A stretch of 64,000 nucleotides of DNA. It comes from Dillenia suffruticosa (Eukaryota > Streptophyta > Magnoliopsida > Dilleniales > Dilleniaceae). The notes beneath the pieces were generated by a model, which had not been told where the DNA came from, did no database searches, and saw only the letters and a list, made by a program, of their open reading frames with translations. The DNA lies in assembly GCA_033439265.1 (NCBI GenBank), contig JAVTVX010000034.1:261001-325000 (forward strand). Direction: 5' to 3'. The position numbers and the translations under genes are program-made. Of this stretch, positions 1-13,200 are shown in pieces (within the stretch, counting starts at the first letter, position 1; each line of letters begins with the position of its first letter).

Positions 1-3000
1 AATATGACTTTTTGTGGGTTTTTGTGTGCCGAATCACAGTCCAAATGGTAAGATGCGATTCCAAGTTGTGGTGTATGGTGTCCGTTGACTCATACGCTCG
101 CTTTTGGGGTCATACTCAAATCATTTTGATCTTGATGATTCGTAGGGCGTACAAAAATGTGATAATAAGCATCTCCAAGTCACATATGTCTCTCTTAATG
201 CGTTGAGAATTGTCGTATTAAATTTTTGTAAGGAGAGTAAACTGAATGATATGATCTGCGCGATTTTATCAGTAGATTCAGTTTATTCTCGAGAGGCAAA
301 ATCTAACGAGATCTATCGTGTATGATATAAAAGATTTGCCAAGTTAGGGCAATGCTTATCAGTGGCATATACGATGACTTAATCTCGTTTTTTTGAGTCA
401 TATTTTATAAACATGTCGGTTCGACTCGTCCCATAAGAGCATAGTGTTGCTCTCTTCGGCTCCTATGTGAGGATGCAGAAGAAAAGGGTTAATCATACAA
501 TGAAGCAAATGTCGAGTATGATCACCGAGTTAATATATACGGACGAGTAAATTTCGGATGAAATTTAGGTACTGGATGTGATCCAATTTTTACCTGATTC
601 ATGGAAAACCGTGAAATCCTATTTCACATTTGACGAAAGTAATACATATTGTGAGCTCGATGAGGAGCACCTAGAGGCGAGTAGGCCACACTCGAGTCAT
701 GCTTATTCAGAGGAGTCAAGTAAGGACTTCCCAGGCGCTAAGCCAATAGCATAAGCAGGCGAACGAGACTCGAGATCTAGGTAATAAAAATCATCCGAGA
801 AAACTGACAACGAGGTACAAGAACGCAAGAAGAAGGAATTTGTTTAGACTAATGTAAATTGCTTTGTTTGAGGTAGATTTGGTCATTTCGCTCGTGAGTG
901 TGACGAGCATAAATAAATATTTTTCTTCTTTACGTGGTGTGAGATTTTTCTCATTCACTATAATACTCGCTGATTTCTCTTCTTTGAAATCAGGAGCAAC
1001 CGACCACGTAACTCGAGACAGGAGTGCGTAAATATAGTTCCGTCAAGTGAATCCTTAAGTTTGGAGGATTTACGTTAAGGACAGAGCATTTGTCGTTGTC
1101 AGAGGGAACGACACTTGCTATGACGTCCTCAATATTGTAGGTATTCGACGGATATACAATTTAGTACCTTGTCTAAAATTGACTACGATATGCGTGAAAT
1201 TATTCTCTTGTTTTTAATACGATAATTTTTTAAATAATTCTGGTTTTAATCCATGATGGAATGTATGCACTGGGTGCTACTCCTTGTAATGGTTTCTTGT
1301 CGTTCTACTATTGTCTTTACATCTGATTGCGTAGATGATGATGTAAATGAATGACATAGTAGACTTAGACACATGGGGTAAGAGATGATGAATCGGTTAG
1401 TAGCGAGAGGTTTATTGGACCCGCTGACCAAATTCGAGTTACCCGTATGTGAGTTTTGCCTAGTCGGCAAAATGACAAGAAAACCATTTAGCAATGCAAT
1501 GAGAGCTGGGACTCCATTGCAGTTAACTATTGTGTTTTCCTTCTTTTTATTGTGGTCTCATGAGCATGAGAGCCGGAAATGGAGTTGTGTAGATAATTAT
1601 AGATGTTTACATGTGTTTCGGTTCATCTATCTGATCTCGCACAAGTCTGAGGCATTAGACTGCTTCAGGAGGTTCATAAGCGAGATTGAAAATCAGTTAG
1701 ATTTGAGAGTACAGACTCTCAGAACCGAGCAAGAACGTAAATATTCGTCTAAACTACACATGAGACTCTGTTTCGATAAGAGTATTACGAGACTACTGAC
1801 TAGTAGTCAGTTCCCCATTTGAGCTTTGGACAGGGAGGTAGCATGACCTTAGCTACTTGAGGTTATGGGGTTGTGCCACGATTTCTCGTATTAACACGGT
1901 GAGTTAGACCCGCGAGAAAATATGTGTTCCTAGGTGAACACGAACGACACTATAATTGAGATTGAGTCTCGTAATACTATATTTCTTGAGAATGATTTCC
2001 CTAAGAGAGGTGAAATCAATTTGGACCCTACCCTTTATGCGATGGATGAGCCTAGTGGTTCGGGGAGCCCAGCGGCAGGATACAAGAATCCACTACGGAT
2101 CTTGATCTCAGTGGGAGCGATCCATCAAGAGGTAAAGATTTTTTTCTCCTCTTAAAGAGTGTCGAGAATGCGTATTTAAACGTTGTTTTCTCGATTGAGG
2201 GTGAGACTCTCGTTGCGACTCTAGAGGATGATGAAAAATCTAAAACGGTCCGAGAGGCTCTCGAGAGGATGCAAAATGCCGTTTAATGAAGGCCATAAAT
2301 GAAGAGAAGGAATTGATGAGAATCAACGGGGTCTGGGACCTAGTTGATTTGCCTATGGGCGGAAGGACTATTGGGAACAAGTAGGTTCTCAAAGTCAAGA
2401 TAAAGGTCAACGGATTGATGAAGAGATAAAGAACCCGTCTAGTAATCAAGGGTTACACTTAGACTGAGGGGTGGACTATCGATGAGTCATAGTCCAATTT
2501 ATCTCGATCCGTTTATCTTTCAGCGATTGTCACGAACATGAATCTAGAGTCACATCACAAGGACGTAAAGACCGCTTTCGTATTGGAAGTATAGATGAGG
2601 CGATCTACATGGAGCATCTCTTTTGGGTTCGTTCTAGTAGATCAGGTGGATAAGGTTTATTGATTTTAGAAATCAAAATACGACCTTAAGCCATCATCTA
2701 GACAGCAGCGCTTGAGATTTCACGAGAAGGTGATATCTTATGGTTTTGTAATGATCGAGTAGGATCATTGCATATATCTGATACGTCCCGATGACTCCTT
2801 TATGAGCATGCTCGCAGATGTAGGTGACATTCTGTTGGCTGGGAACAACGGAGAGTATCTAATGACCATTGTAACATGGTTATGAGGTTGTAGTTCATTC
2901 TCAGATTTTGGATCCATAGGAATCGCTTGAGAATGGTGTTGACTCTTTAACAAGAGTTTTACATCAGGTAGATTCTTAAGCATTTCGAGAAAAGCGGTGA

Positions 3001-5393
3001 CAACCTAAAAGATACTATAATCGCTAAAGATAAAAAGACTTGAATCTTGACACATGCCCTAGAATTTATAAAGAAATAAGGGAGATAAGCAGAATCTCTT
3101 ATTCCGGTGCAAAATACATTTCTAGTGTATGCGATGAGGTATACACGTGTGATATACAATTTGATATATGCGATGAGGCATACATGACCAGATGTTTATT
3201 TTATGGTCGATCTGGTGAGTAGGTATTAATAGAATCCTAGAAAGGATCACTGTAGAGCGGTGAAAAAGGATTCTGAAATATCTCATTTGAACTGCAGAGC
3301 TCTCCATGTGTTACGGATGAGGTGATTTGCGTTTTGTGGTTGAAATTCAGATACTGACTGGGAGTAGTGATCTGAATAAACGCAAAAGGTTTTATCTTCT
3401 TAGAGCAGTAAGAAGAGAACCTGAATATCTCTATTTACGATAGAGACTGAGCTAGTAGTATGCTCAATTGCAGTTCATGAGAATGGTTGGCTTCAGAAAT
3501 TTTCTGAGAGACTTAGAGGTTGTGACAGATAGTGGGAGGTCAGTGATGATTATTGTGATAATCAGACCGACACTGTCAACAAATGAGACCCTAAGTATAA
3601 TAGTAAAGCCAAACACATTGATACCGAAGACCACTTTATGAGAGATATTACCGAGAAGGGTATTGTGACATCTAAGTACACCTCAGCATGAGAGCTGATC
3701 TCTTCAGAAAACCCGTTGTGAGAGATTCCTTTGTGAGGTAAGGAATCATTGGGTTTAGTGTACTTTAACATTTCTCCTTATATACTGTTTTAGATGTTTA
3801 TTTTAATATATGACATGCATGCAGAATTGAGTCACATATTTATTTTATGCATCATTTGTTGTCATATATTGTGATTTTGTGATAAAAGATGTGTCAGGCA
3901 GGCATGGTCGACTCTCTCACATGAGTGACCACCTCCGACTCTGAGTGAGCGGAGATTAGACGGATTCTAGTCGTAAGAGGCTTTGAGAGTAACCCTACTA
4001 GAACATAAGTCGCCCTGATATGTGTTCAGGATGAGGTCATATACGATATAACCGACATGGAAATACCCACATCCATGTTGCCTGTAAGTAGCCAGGTTTG
4101 AGATCTCAGATATCACCTGCGATTTGTGATATTGTCTCTGAGATGCTCTCTTTGAGATCTCTGGGTAAAGTCTTATGTGTAGACTGAGTCCCGTACCTGT
4201 ACAGTGTTAGAGAAATATGACATATGCCCTTTGAAAGATGGGAGAATAACACTGTGGCACGTGTTTCATACCACGTGTGATAAGACGACCATGGGACAGT
4301 GGGAGCTATTATTTGAGACGATAGTTTGATCTTGATCCCCGTTCCCACTGTGTGAGACCTGAGATCCATTGGGTGGGATCTCTTATGCCCTTATTACTTT
4401 CGGCTGTCTCTAAAAGTTTTGGTTTAGTGTTGCTACTTTAATCTGTTTACCTATGGCCCGGAAGATAAATTGAGGTCTAAGGGGCAGGTCTAGGAAAGCA
4501 GCTGAATTGAGACCGATAGATTCGAGTTTGGGAAAAGGAATGCCAATAGTCATTACATCATTGTCATGTATTCATAGGTCGACCTATTATGTTAATCCAT
4601 GTTGGGATTCAAACATAATAATGAATACATAGTCGAGCAAATTGATTGGGGATCACTTTCGATGAGGAAAGTGGCTCGATGGATGTAAATGCATTGAGTC
4701 TGGGGTATAGCGAGTTATTTTTATACTAACAGTGACTACTCGATCATCCTAATAGATGTATCGAGAAGTCTTTGCTTGCAGGTGTACTCGCCGGTCGCAC
4801 GACGTCCAATCCAGTATGAAAGTCCAGTAGGGTGATGCGATAGATTGCATGAGTTGCGATCTTGTGATTGACGGAAATGAAATGCCCTAATGTGCAAGTG
4901 GGAGATGTAGATTATTTATGCCCATTGTGGGGCAATTTGGTAAGAATGAGATAATGGGGTAACTCCCATTATTACTTACCAATATTAACCAATATTATTT
5001 GGTAACTCCCAAATCTTAACCCTAATGGCCATTATTCTTTTTGATTCAATTGAGAAAGAATAATTCCTACCTTGTGTGTGGAGAGCAGCCATGGGAGGCA
5101 ACTATGGAGGCTAGGGTTTCGCACACTTCTCTAGAGAGAGAAAATAGAGAGAGGGATGGAGATTTTCGCGTAGGAAAATCTCCCATCGTCAAACGAATCA
5201 CCGGACATGAGGATTGCGGCGTCGTGGATTTGAGGTGGTGGTTCGACTAACCTCGTGATCACCATCCGACCGTGCGATCCGTTCGAGGGACATCGCGACA
5301 CGGTGGATTTTGGAGACTGCCCTATCGAGGTATTTATCTTAAAAATTCCGATCTATTTAATTCTCGCTTCCGCATGCGTGATTAAATCCAAAA
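1..5393 (+). mobile_element. Ty1/Copia LTR retrotransposon fossil, copy A (left end outside window)
   Basis: A broken Ty1/Copia element whose 5' part lies left of the window. Parts recognised in order are a gag zinc-knuckle region near 850-910, a GAG-pre-integrase and integrase region about 1250-1830, weak reverse transcriptase and RNase H traces about 2240-3780, a long non-coding stretch about 3780-4895, a purine-rich tract at 4896-4905 and a 3' LTR. The same family, in the same orientation, recurs at 58851-64000, and the two copies can be aligned by eye over most of their shared length. It carries many breaks and looks old. Its right end abuts an L1 LINE directly, so it probably inserted into that LINE; its own 5' LTR and target duplication cannot be seen here. 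The finer Copia lineage was not settled. Confidence 0.8.
4906..5393 (+). repeat. 3' LTR of Copia copy A
   Basis: Starts with TGTAG just after the purine tract AAGTGGGAGA and ends at CCAAAA. It aligns with the 5' LTR of the second copy (58851-59286) through shared blocks such as GGCGTCGTGGATTTG and ATCACCATCCGACC. In the second copy the matching end is followed by a tRNA-Met-type primer binding site, which fixes the LTR end. Confidence 0.75.
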
Positions 5394-8300
5394 GTTTCAG
5401 CCCACCCCAACAAATCCACGGTACCACCTCTCCTGGGAAGCACAAGACCTCTTATTTCCTGCACCTTGTCCTCACTGACCACTGCCCTCAGCTCCTCAAT
5501 TCTCCACTTGCCCTCTTCATTTATGAAATCGCTGACAGTAAGGTTTGGAAGGTTCCTGTCAAGAGGAAGCATAGCATGGTCTCTAAGGTTTCCATTCCCC
5601 ACCCATCTGTCTTCCCAAAAGTTTATACTCCTACCATTTCCCACCCTCCACCTAATTCCCATCCGAATGCACTCTTTTCACTTAAGGATGCCCTTCCAAG
5701 TATGGGAGCCTTTCGTTTTCCCTCTGTACTCCAAGAATCTCTCACCCTTAAGGTATTTCCTCTTCATGACCTGACACCATAAAGCCTGATCATCCCTCGT
5801 CATCCGCCACCCCAGCTTGGCCAACATGGCAATATTGTTTCTCCTCATCTCTCGGATGCCGAATCCTCCTCCTTGTTTAGTCTTGCAGACTCTTTCCCAC
5901 TTCACTAGATGGATCTTGCTACTTCCCTCCTTACTTCCCCAAAGGAAATCCCTATTAATTTTGTCAAGCTTCAGGCACGTACTGCTGGAGATCCAGGAGG
6001 CTTGCATCGTATACATAGGGATAGCTGAAGTCACTGATTGAATGGGTTCTTCTACCTGCATTACTTAACAGCTTGGCACTCCAACTGTTGAGTCTTCTTT
6101 GAACCTTGTCTACCAAATGGTTGTCGAAGTCTTTGTTGACTTTCCCATAAATAAGCGGCATTCCTAAGTAATTCCCCAGGTCGTTAGTGACAGTAAAGCC
6201 GCATATGTCCGTCAAGGAGTTCCTGAGGAAGCTAGAAGTTCTAAGAGAAAACCAAACCTTAGATTTAGTTTCATTTATGCATAGACCACTCTCAGCTGAA
6301 AAGTCTTTTAGACATTCCCGGACCACGCTCAAGCTCAGATGGTCCGCCTTCGCAAAGAGTAAGAGGTCATCCGCAAAGAAAATGTGAGAGATATGTGGGC
6401 CTTCTTTGGAGAAGCTGAACGGTTTCCACACTCCCTTCCTAACTTTATCTTGAATCAGGTAGGACAATCTCTCCGTCACAAGGATGAAGAGGTAGGGAGA
6501 CAATGGGTCCCCTTGTTTAAGCCCTTTCCCTGTCTTCATAGGCGGCAAAGCTTCACCATTCCATACTAGAGAGACTTCGCTATTGGTGACTACAAACATA
6601 ATGATCCTAACAAGAGGGAGAGGAAAGTTACAGTCCAGCAGAACTTGTCCTAGATAGTCCCAACTTACATTGTCATACGCCTTCCTTAAATCAATCTTTA
6701 TCACCATCCAATGATTCTTGCGCTTGGACTTTTGCATAGAGTGAATGATCTCCTGGGTAACTACTATGTTCTCTACCGTGCCTCTACCCGGAAGGAAGCT
6801 ATTTTGGTGAGAGCCTATCATATCCTGGAGAAAAGGCCTTAATCTCAATACCATAACTTTCGCTAGCACTTTGTAAGAAGTATTGAGAAGGGTAATGGGT
6901 CTGAAGTCATTCATACTTACAGCATTGTCTGTTTTGGGAATTAACACTCTATGCGCTCGAAGAATTTCAAGGCAGAAGAACCCATCTTGAAGAGCCTGGT
7001 TGACAAACCCTATGACCTCTTTCTTCATCACTTCCCAAAAAGTTTGATAGAAGAGCGGTTGGACTCCATCCGGCCCTGGAGCCTTAAGCCCCTACATGGA
7101 GAAAACAGCACATTTGACCTCTTCTTCACTTGCTTGCTTGATCAGATGGTCATGATGGATATTATCGATTTTCTTAACCCAGCTCTGAAACCTTTCGCTA
7201 GGGGGGCTCACCCCCTTTCCAGTGAACATATTGACAAAATAATCAATAGCATGCCTCTTCAATCTGTCCTGGTGTGAACACCATTCTCCTTCAACTTGAA
7301 GAGCAGCTATTCGATTTGAGTTTCTCCTGACCTTTGTTAGGCATGATAAAACTTTGTATTTCGGTCTCCTTTTAAGACCCAGTTCACTCTAGCCTTTTGG
7401 TGCCAGAATATTTTCTCTTGATCCAGGATTTTATGATACTCACTCAGAAGCTGCCCTTCAAGCTCTTGCAAGAAGTTCGACCTCCCAAAGTTTGCAGATT
7501 TTTGAATGCCTGCCAACCTATTTTCAATCCTTCTCTTCCTCACAAAAATATTACCAAATTCCATTTTGTTCCATATTTTTAGCTCTTCCACAGTATGATT
7601 CAGAGCCATGAGCAGGTCGCCACTAACAGAGTTCCAAGCAGATTTGAAGATCTGATTGAAGTTTGGATGAATAAACCAAACCACTTTGCATCTGAAAGGT
7701 TTGTTGCTCTTCTTGGGGGGCACAGATAGACTAGTATTGAGTAACAGAGGATTGTGATCCCCATGCAATCATGGAAGAGTGATGATTTTCAGTTCAGGGA
7801 ATCTCAGCTTCGATTGAAGATTTCCTAGAACCCTGTCTAACTTCTGCTGCAGGATAATCTTTCCTTCTCTTCTGCGGATCCAAGTAAACTTAGGTCCCAT
7901 CGCTTCCAGCTCTAGTAAATTACAGGCCTCCCAATTCTTCCGAAATCTCATACCTCTTGCCCAACCCTTAATCATCTTGCTGCTAGTCTTTGGGCCACCT
8001 GCATGATCATTGAAATCTCCCATCATGAACCAAGGAAGTTAAATGTGAGCAGCCAGATCTTTCATTTCCTTCCAGAAATGACTCCTTAGCAGTGTAGTTT
8101 GGTTGCACGTAAACACAGGTAAGGAGCCATCGTTGACTACTCTCACCCACTTGGATATGGATCCATTGATCTGCATGGTTTAGGATCTTCAAACTCACCT
8201 TATCTTTATTCCATTTGAGCCAAAACCCACCTCTATAACCATTCGTCCGAACAGCAAACTCACCCACCATACCATCTCTAGTGAGGAAGTTTGGGAAGGA

Positions 8301-8432
8301 GTTATTTTTTGCTCTAGTTTCCAGAAGACAAACCACCTCTACCTCATGCTTCCTAATCAATTCTCTGCACACTCTCCTGAAGTTACTATTGCCCACGCCT
8401 CTGCAATTCCAGACCATTATTTTTGAGTTCAT
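5394..8432 (-). pseudogene. LINE ORF2 pseudogene (endonuclease and reverse transcriptase)
   Basis: ORF2 would encode the endonuclease that nicks the target and the reverse transcriptase that copies the LINE RNA. The endonuclease starts at 8432 (MNSKIMVWNCRGVGN), with LLETR and later MGDFND from 8026 downward. The reverse transcriptase is open at 5964-7031, with VLIPKTD, FRPITLLN, GLKQGDPLSP and the catalytic FADD motif. Downstream pieces (5678-6061 and 5357-5662) show INRDFLWG and NFWEDRW, typical of the plant L1 C-terminal region. The gene is dead: the frame shifts near 8010-8080, an in-frame stop replaces a Trp codon near 7769 (ITLP, stop, LHGDHNPLL), and the frame breaks again between about 7031 and 7337, near 6000-6060 and near 5670. 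The 3' end is missing. Confidence 0.88.
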
Positions 8433-8466
8433 TGTAATAAGAAAGAAAAAATAAGAAGCAGACAAC

Positions 8467-8580
8467 TCAAGCTTCCATTTCTATCCCTTCATTCGAACAT
8501 TGCTCCTCTTCGTCACTTGGGACGAGACTGGTCGAAGCAAAGATCCGGATATTCGGCGGTGAATCAAGTCTAGAGAATCA
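8467..8580 (-). pseudogene. Tail of LINE ORF1 (fragment)
   Basis: Just upstream of ORF2 on the minus strand lies an open stretch of about 37 codons containing SPPNIRIF and the acidic SDEEEQC, ending in TGA at 8467-8469. The position, right before the ORF2 start, and the acidic end fit the C-terminus of a plant L1 ORF1 gag-like protein. The rest of ORF1 is not present. The call rests mainly on position. Confidence 0.45.
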
Positions 8581-8583
8581 AAA

Positions 8584-9773
8584 AATAAATAGATAAATAA
8601 ATAAAATCAGTTTCATTCAATTCGGCCTGACCCTCTACTTAATTCAGTGAAAACTTGGTGTGAAGTGTTGGAGCTTGCATAGGCCCGGGGCTAGGGTGAG
8701 CCGAGAGGGGACTGCGTGAGTGAGTGAATGCGTGCAAACCTAATCAAAGATGAACTTTTCAGGCCACAAGCAATATCAAACCATATATCACATCAAAATT
8801 AATTTTATCAATTATTATCACAATACTTCAATACAATAACCAATGAGCGGTGCAAAAATAATTTTTGGCCAAATTTTAAAAATTTTTCTTTAAAAGATAA
8901 TAGAATAATAAAAAATTAAAAATTTTAGAGGAGGTCAAATACTTTTGAAAATCCCATGTCTTTTTTAAATAAAAAATAATATCAGTGGCCCCGTGGGGGG
9001 AGGGGATGCATTGACCGCAAGCGCAACCACGCCTTCTCTTATGGTATGTTTTCATGATAATAGCGGACTTACCAATCTCACTCTCAAATGGTCAAAGCCT
9101 AATAGAGGCATAACCTGTCATTAGGTGAGCCTCGTAGACAATACAAAATGTCGGAGAAAAATAAGTTGCTTTTATCTTATTACACAATTTCAACCAGCAC
9201 GAACGGCCTCCTCCTCTCAACTCTCTTGAATTCTAACTTTGTGTGCGTCGGATTTGCATCATTTTGTTGATGTCCTGGGCTTGAAAAAATTTTTGTGCGT
9301 GTGCAATTTTCTCTCTTAAGGAGAGACTTGCGAAGCTAGAAATTTTTTAGAGTGGGTCCCGATTTCTAGCACGCAAAAAAAAAATAAAAATAAAAATAAA
9401 TTTCTTGATTAAATCCAAAATTGATTATTAAATGTCAAAATAATTTAGTTAACATTTGTAATTTTAATGGTCACAAAAGTATAAATTAGCAATTAAAAAA
9501 CTACGATTGGGGGTTGGACTTATGTTCTGGATGCTTGAGCCAGGTTTTATTTTTTGGGGGGAGGAAGGGAGGGGTGGCTGCTTATAATTCGTTGGCCTCA
9601 AACTTTAGTTGCATTTTATGTAGGAATATTGACGGTAAGCATTTGCAGTAATCAATAGCAGAAGCTATAACATGACTCCCAACCGATTTTGTGGGGAATT
9701 TTGAAGGATGTATAACTAAAATGCTTGAGCTCGTTTAATGCAGTCACTGGACTCTACTTCCCCAAAACGAAAC

Positions 9774-9810
<37 letters not shown>

Positions 9811-10269
9811 CAACCCTCAGCACAATGCAAGACAATTGATAATGATTAATAATCCTGGTTTAACCTTCTCAGCTAGGAGACCTTCCTTTGTCGGTCAAGA
9901 AAGCAGAGAATGATCGATCAAATTAACCCTTCTATGTCCCCCTAACACCGAATTCGATTTCTCTAATAACATAGAAACAAGATAGGATATGCGCGCACAC
10001 AAATGTGCCACTAACCCCTTTGTGATGCAGTCAACAATAACATGATAGCAGACACTCCAGACCCAAGTTCTGTTACTCCCATTGAATGAGCTCTTGTAAC
10101 TTAAAACCACGATACCACAGCATGGCAGCCGAACACAGCTATCATTTTACTCTTACATACATCAATTGTCAACACATTATTATTTATGACATGCTACGGA
10201 TTCAATTCTTAATCAAGTTACATTGATCACAAAAATGCAGTATGCAGCATCACCTCATTAATTGTCAAC
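8584..10269. other. Unassigned spacer downstream of the AIMP1-like gene
   Basis: No coding frame with recognisable similarity was found here. The stretch holds A/T-rich low-complexity runs, a G-rich patch near 8990-9010 and an AT dinucleotide run at 9776-9805. The last few hundred bases before 10270 should include the 3' untranslated region of the minus-strand gene. Some of the rest may be decayed repeat that I could not place. Confidence 0.5.
9776..9805. repeat. (TA)n microsatellite
   Basis: About 15 uninterrupted TA units, following AACATG and followed by TTAAAACA. Confidence 0.9.
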
Positions 10270-13200
10270 TCATTTGATGCTTGCCTTCAGAAGTGAAGAT
10301 GTGCATGGCCCGCCAGAGGTCATAAAAGGTATTCCCTTAAACGTGGCCACACCACCATCATCGGTGTAAAGATGCTGCAACCATAGCAAGTTCAATTCAG
10401 TCACATCATTTAAAGTTGTTTACCAAGAAAATAAATTTCAGATAAGACTGGCTGTCCTATGACTGAAACTCCCAAGGTCCACATTCTGATTTCTTGACAT
10501 TTAAGATACAATCCAAATATCGAAGTGAGACCAACAAAGAGGACAAATATTTGATTCCATCAATGGGTTAAAGCACAAAATTGCATAATTAAAAATGAAA
10601 TGACATCACATATGACCAATTTCAACAGATTTTGAAACATCCCAACAAAATAACATTTAAATATGAAGGCCGCACTTAAGCTAGAAAAGGGGTAACGCCA
10701 ACACAGCAGGAACAGCTTGTCTTCCGCACCAGAAAAAGATCTAGGTCATGTTAAAGTTCCAAACATAGCTCTAGTAGCAAAGTTCAAACAAATTCGAACT
10801 TTCTTTCTAGGCTACTGTCATCTGTTAATGTGGCAGGCTCTACTCAAATTGGTAGAGATGTCTTCGGAAGATGCTTGAGAAATTAGAAAAACACAAATAA
10901 GGGGAAGTAATCACAAGGACCTCTTGTCACAATTATATTAAGGAGGGCACTCCGTGCCAAAATGCCTACAATGAAAATATTATCCGACTTCCCAAAGACC
11001 ATGAGAAAAGAGGAACCTTTCAGTGTGCAGATCACAATAAAGCCAATGAACCATGATCAGCATTCAAATGACTTAAAGAACCGTAGGAAGGCAGCTTGTA
11101 GGGATCTTCATTGCAAAGAATTTTTCAATGGTGCATGGCCATGTCGTTTAATTTTCCTCTTTTGCCATTTTGTTTCGCTTGTGGAGGATGTGAGATAATC
11201 CTTATTTTCTTGCTTTTCTTATCTGCATCTATGGATTTATTTGGGTAGAAGATCCTCTTATCGGCATTATTTACTTTGGTTATTCTTTTATCTAACAAAA
11301 ATGGGAGTAAACAATAGGATAGAATATTGTAAGTTGGATTAAGCCTAGCCTAGCCCTCAAATGCCATCTCCCAGGCTTGGATGGCTCGATGGTTGGGCCA
11401 ACGGGAGGAAGATGAAGCATATATGTCTGAAGGGAACATGAATTATTGATTTGATGACCCTAATGCACAAATATGAATTGAAATCCACTGGGTTTATTTT
11501 CCTTGCATTCCCAATTGCTTAAGCCACAAGCTATTCTTCAGGTAAATAATACCACAACTGGTTTCACAAAGCAGGAAAAAACCTCTAAATCAAGCAAAAA
11601 GGCACATACCGGCGTTATCTTCTCCAACTGCTTCTTTTTAGGATTCAGAACTTCTTCTGGCCTGCCTTCATGCCTAAATAAAAACAACAAATTCAGGAAT
11701 ATGTCCCAGGTACATAACAATACTGTAATGATTAGTCTGCACCAATTTGAACTTTTAAAATTTGAGACATACAACTTCGAGCTTATGAGTGCTATGGCAG
11801 TCAAGAATTCTACTTCAACAATTCCCTAAATTCTTTCAGCAGGAAATAAGTACCTAACTCGTAATATGATAACAAAAAAGAAAACTCTTCTCTCATCACA
11901 ATACTCTTCTCACTCCCCTCCATAGCATTATTGAGTCAAAAAGCACTACTACACTAGAGGAGGCTACTTTTAAAGTTGCCAAGTTAGTGCCCAGCTATTA
12001 CAAGCAGAAAAATATGACCAACAGTACCATAGCATATTAATACCAAACAACTCAACGAAGCTCTAGATTGACTTTGTGCATCACTTGTTTTACTGGAGTT
12101 TTGTGATCACTTATGCATCTTCTAATGAAGCAAAAGCCATTTTTCCGAAAGGTTCATATCACTTGTGGATCATTTGATACTCGTGAATCCTTTTTTCAAA
12201 AAAAAAAAAAAAAAGGAGTTGCACATAGTTACATATAAAAGTGGATAAAATGTCAGCCAAATATATTTCTTCCTCACCAAGAGAGGCAATAGAATGGCCT
12301 ACAGGGATTGTAACGTTATACCAATGATAGCAGGGCAACTCAACATAGATTTTAGTTTTAGATGTATGTATGTCTAGAAGGAAAAAGAAGGATCGTCAAT
12401 TTATGGAGTTAAAAATTAAGTAATGGAATCTAAAAAAGGAAAAGATGGCAACCCTTAGAAACAAATTAATTCAAGTAACGATTTGGTCTATTAATGATAA
12501 TTTGGAAACCACGTGGATGGAAATATCTAATAATATTAAGAATTTAGGTAAGGAAATTTTTGACATGTAAGGGTCGGGCATATGTAAGGAGAAAATCCAA
12601 ACTATTATACGAACCAAACGAGTGTTATAGAAATCTTAAAAGTAAGAGAAATACCGATGCGTTTGAAAAGAACAAGATTAAAAGAAAAAAAGAAAAAAAA
12701 AAAGAGGTGAAGAAGATTATTCGCAAATCAAAAAGCAAAGTATATAATGAATTATATAAGAAATTAAAAACTAAGGACGGAGAAAAAGAGATATTAACAA
12801 ATCAAGGGACAAGAAGGGAAAAATCTAAATGGTGTTAAGTATATTAAGAATGAGACTATCAATCCTTATATGAAATGAGAACATAAGAAAGTGTTCAAGG
12901 AACTATGTTGGTAACCTCTTTAACATTGAAACATAAAAGATATCAGTAATATCACGATATTTATAGAGAAAATCAATACGAATTTTAAACGTGAGATTCA
13001 TTCTAATGAAGGAAAGTCTAAAAGAAAATGAAAAATAATAAACCCACAGGACCGCTGGCATCCCTATTGAGGTGTCAAAGTGTTTGGGTGAAATAGTGAT
13101 AAAAATATTAACGAATCTTCAAAATTTAACAAATCAAGAAAATACACCAAATATGGAGGGAGAACACAGTTGTACCCCCAAATAAAAATAAAGTTAACAT

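Larger units (their letters stand above)
5394..8583 (-). mobile_element. L1-type LINE remnant (non-LTR retrotransposon)
   Basis: A plant L1-type LINE on the minus strand. From right to left it carries the end of ORF1, then ORF2 with an APE-type endonuclease, a reverse transcriptase and the start of the zinc-finger-like C-terminal region. The 5' end fades near 8583, as expected of a 5'-truncated copy. The 3' end stops where the Copia LTR ends at 5393, so no poly(A) tail or target duplication is visible in the window. The missing 3' part may lie beyond the left edge, on the far side of the Copia insertion. Confidence 0.9.

Noticed and set aside
10962-11198. 78-codon plus-strand frame in an intron of the AIMP1-like gene
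   Set aside because: Antisense to the gene, with no recognisable similarity.
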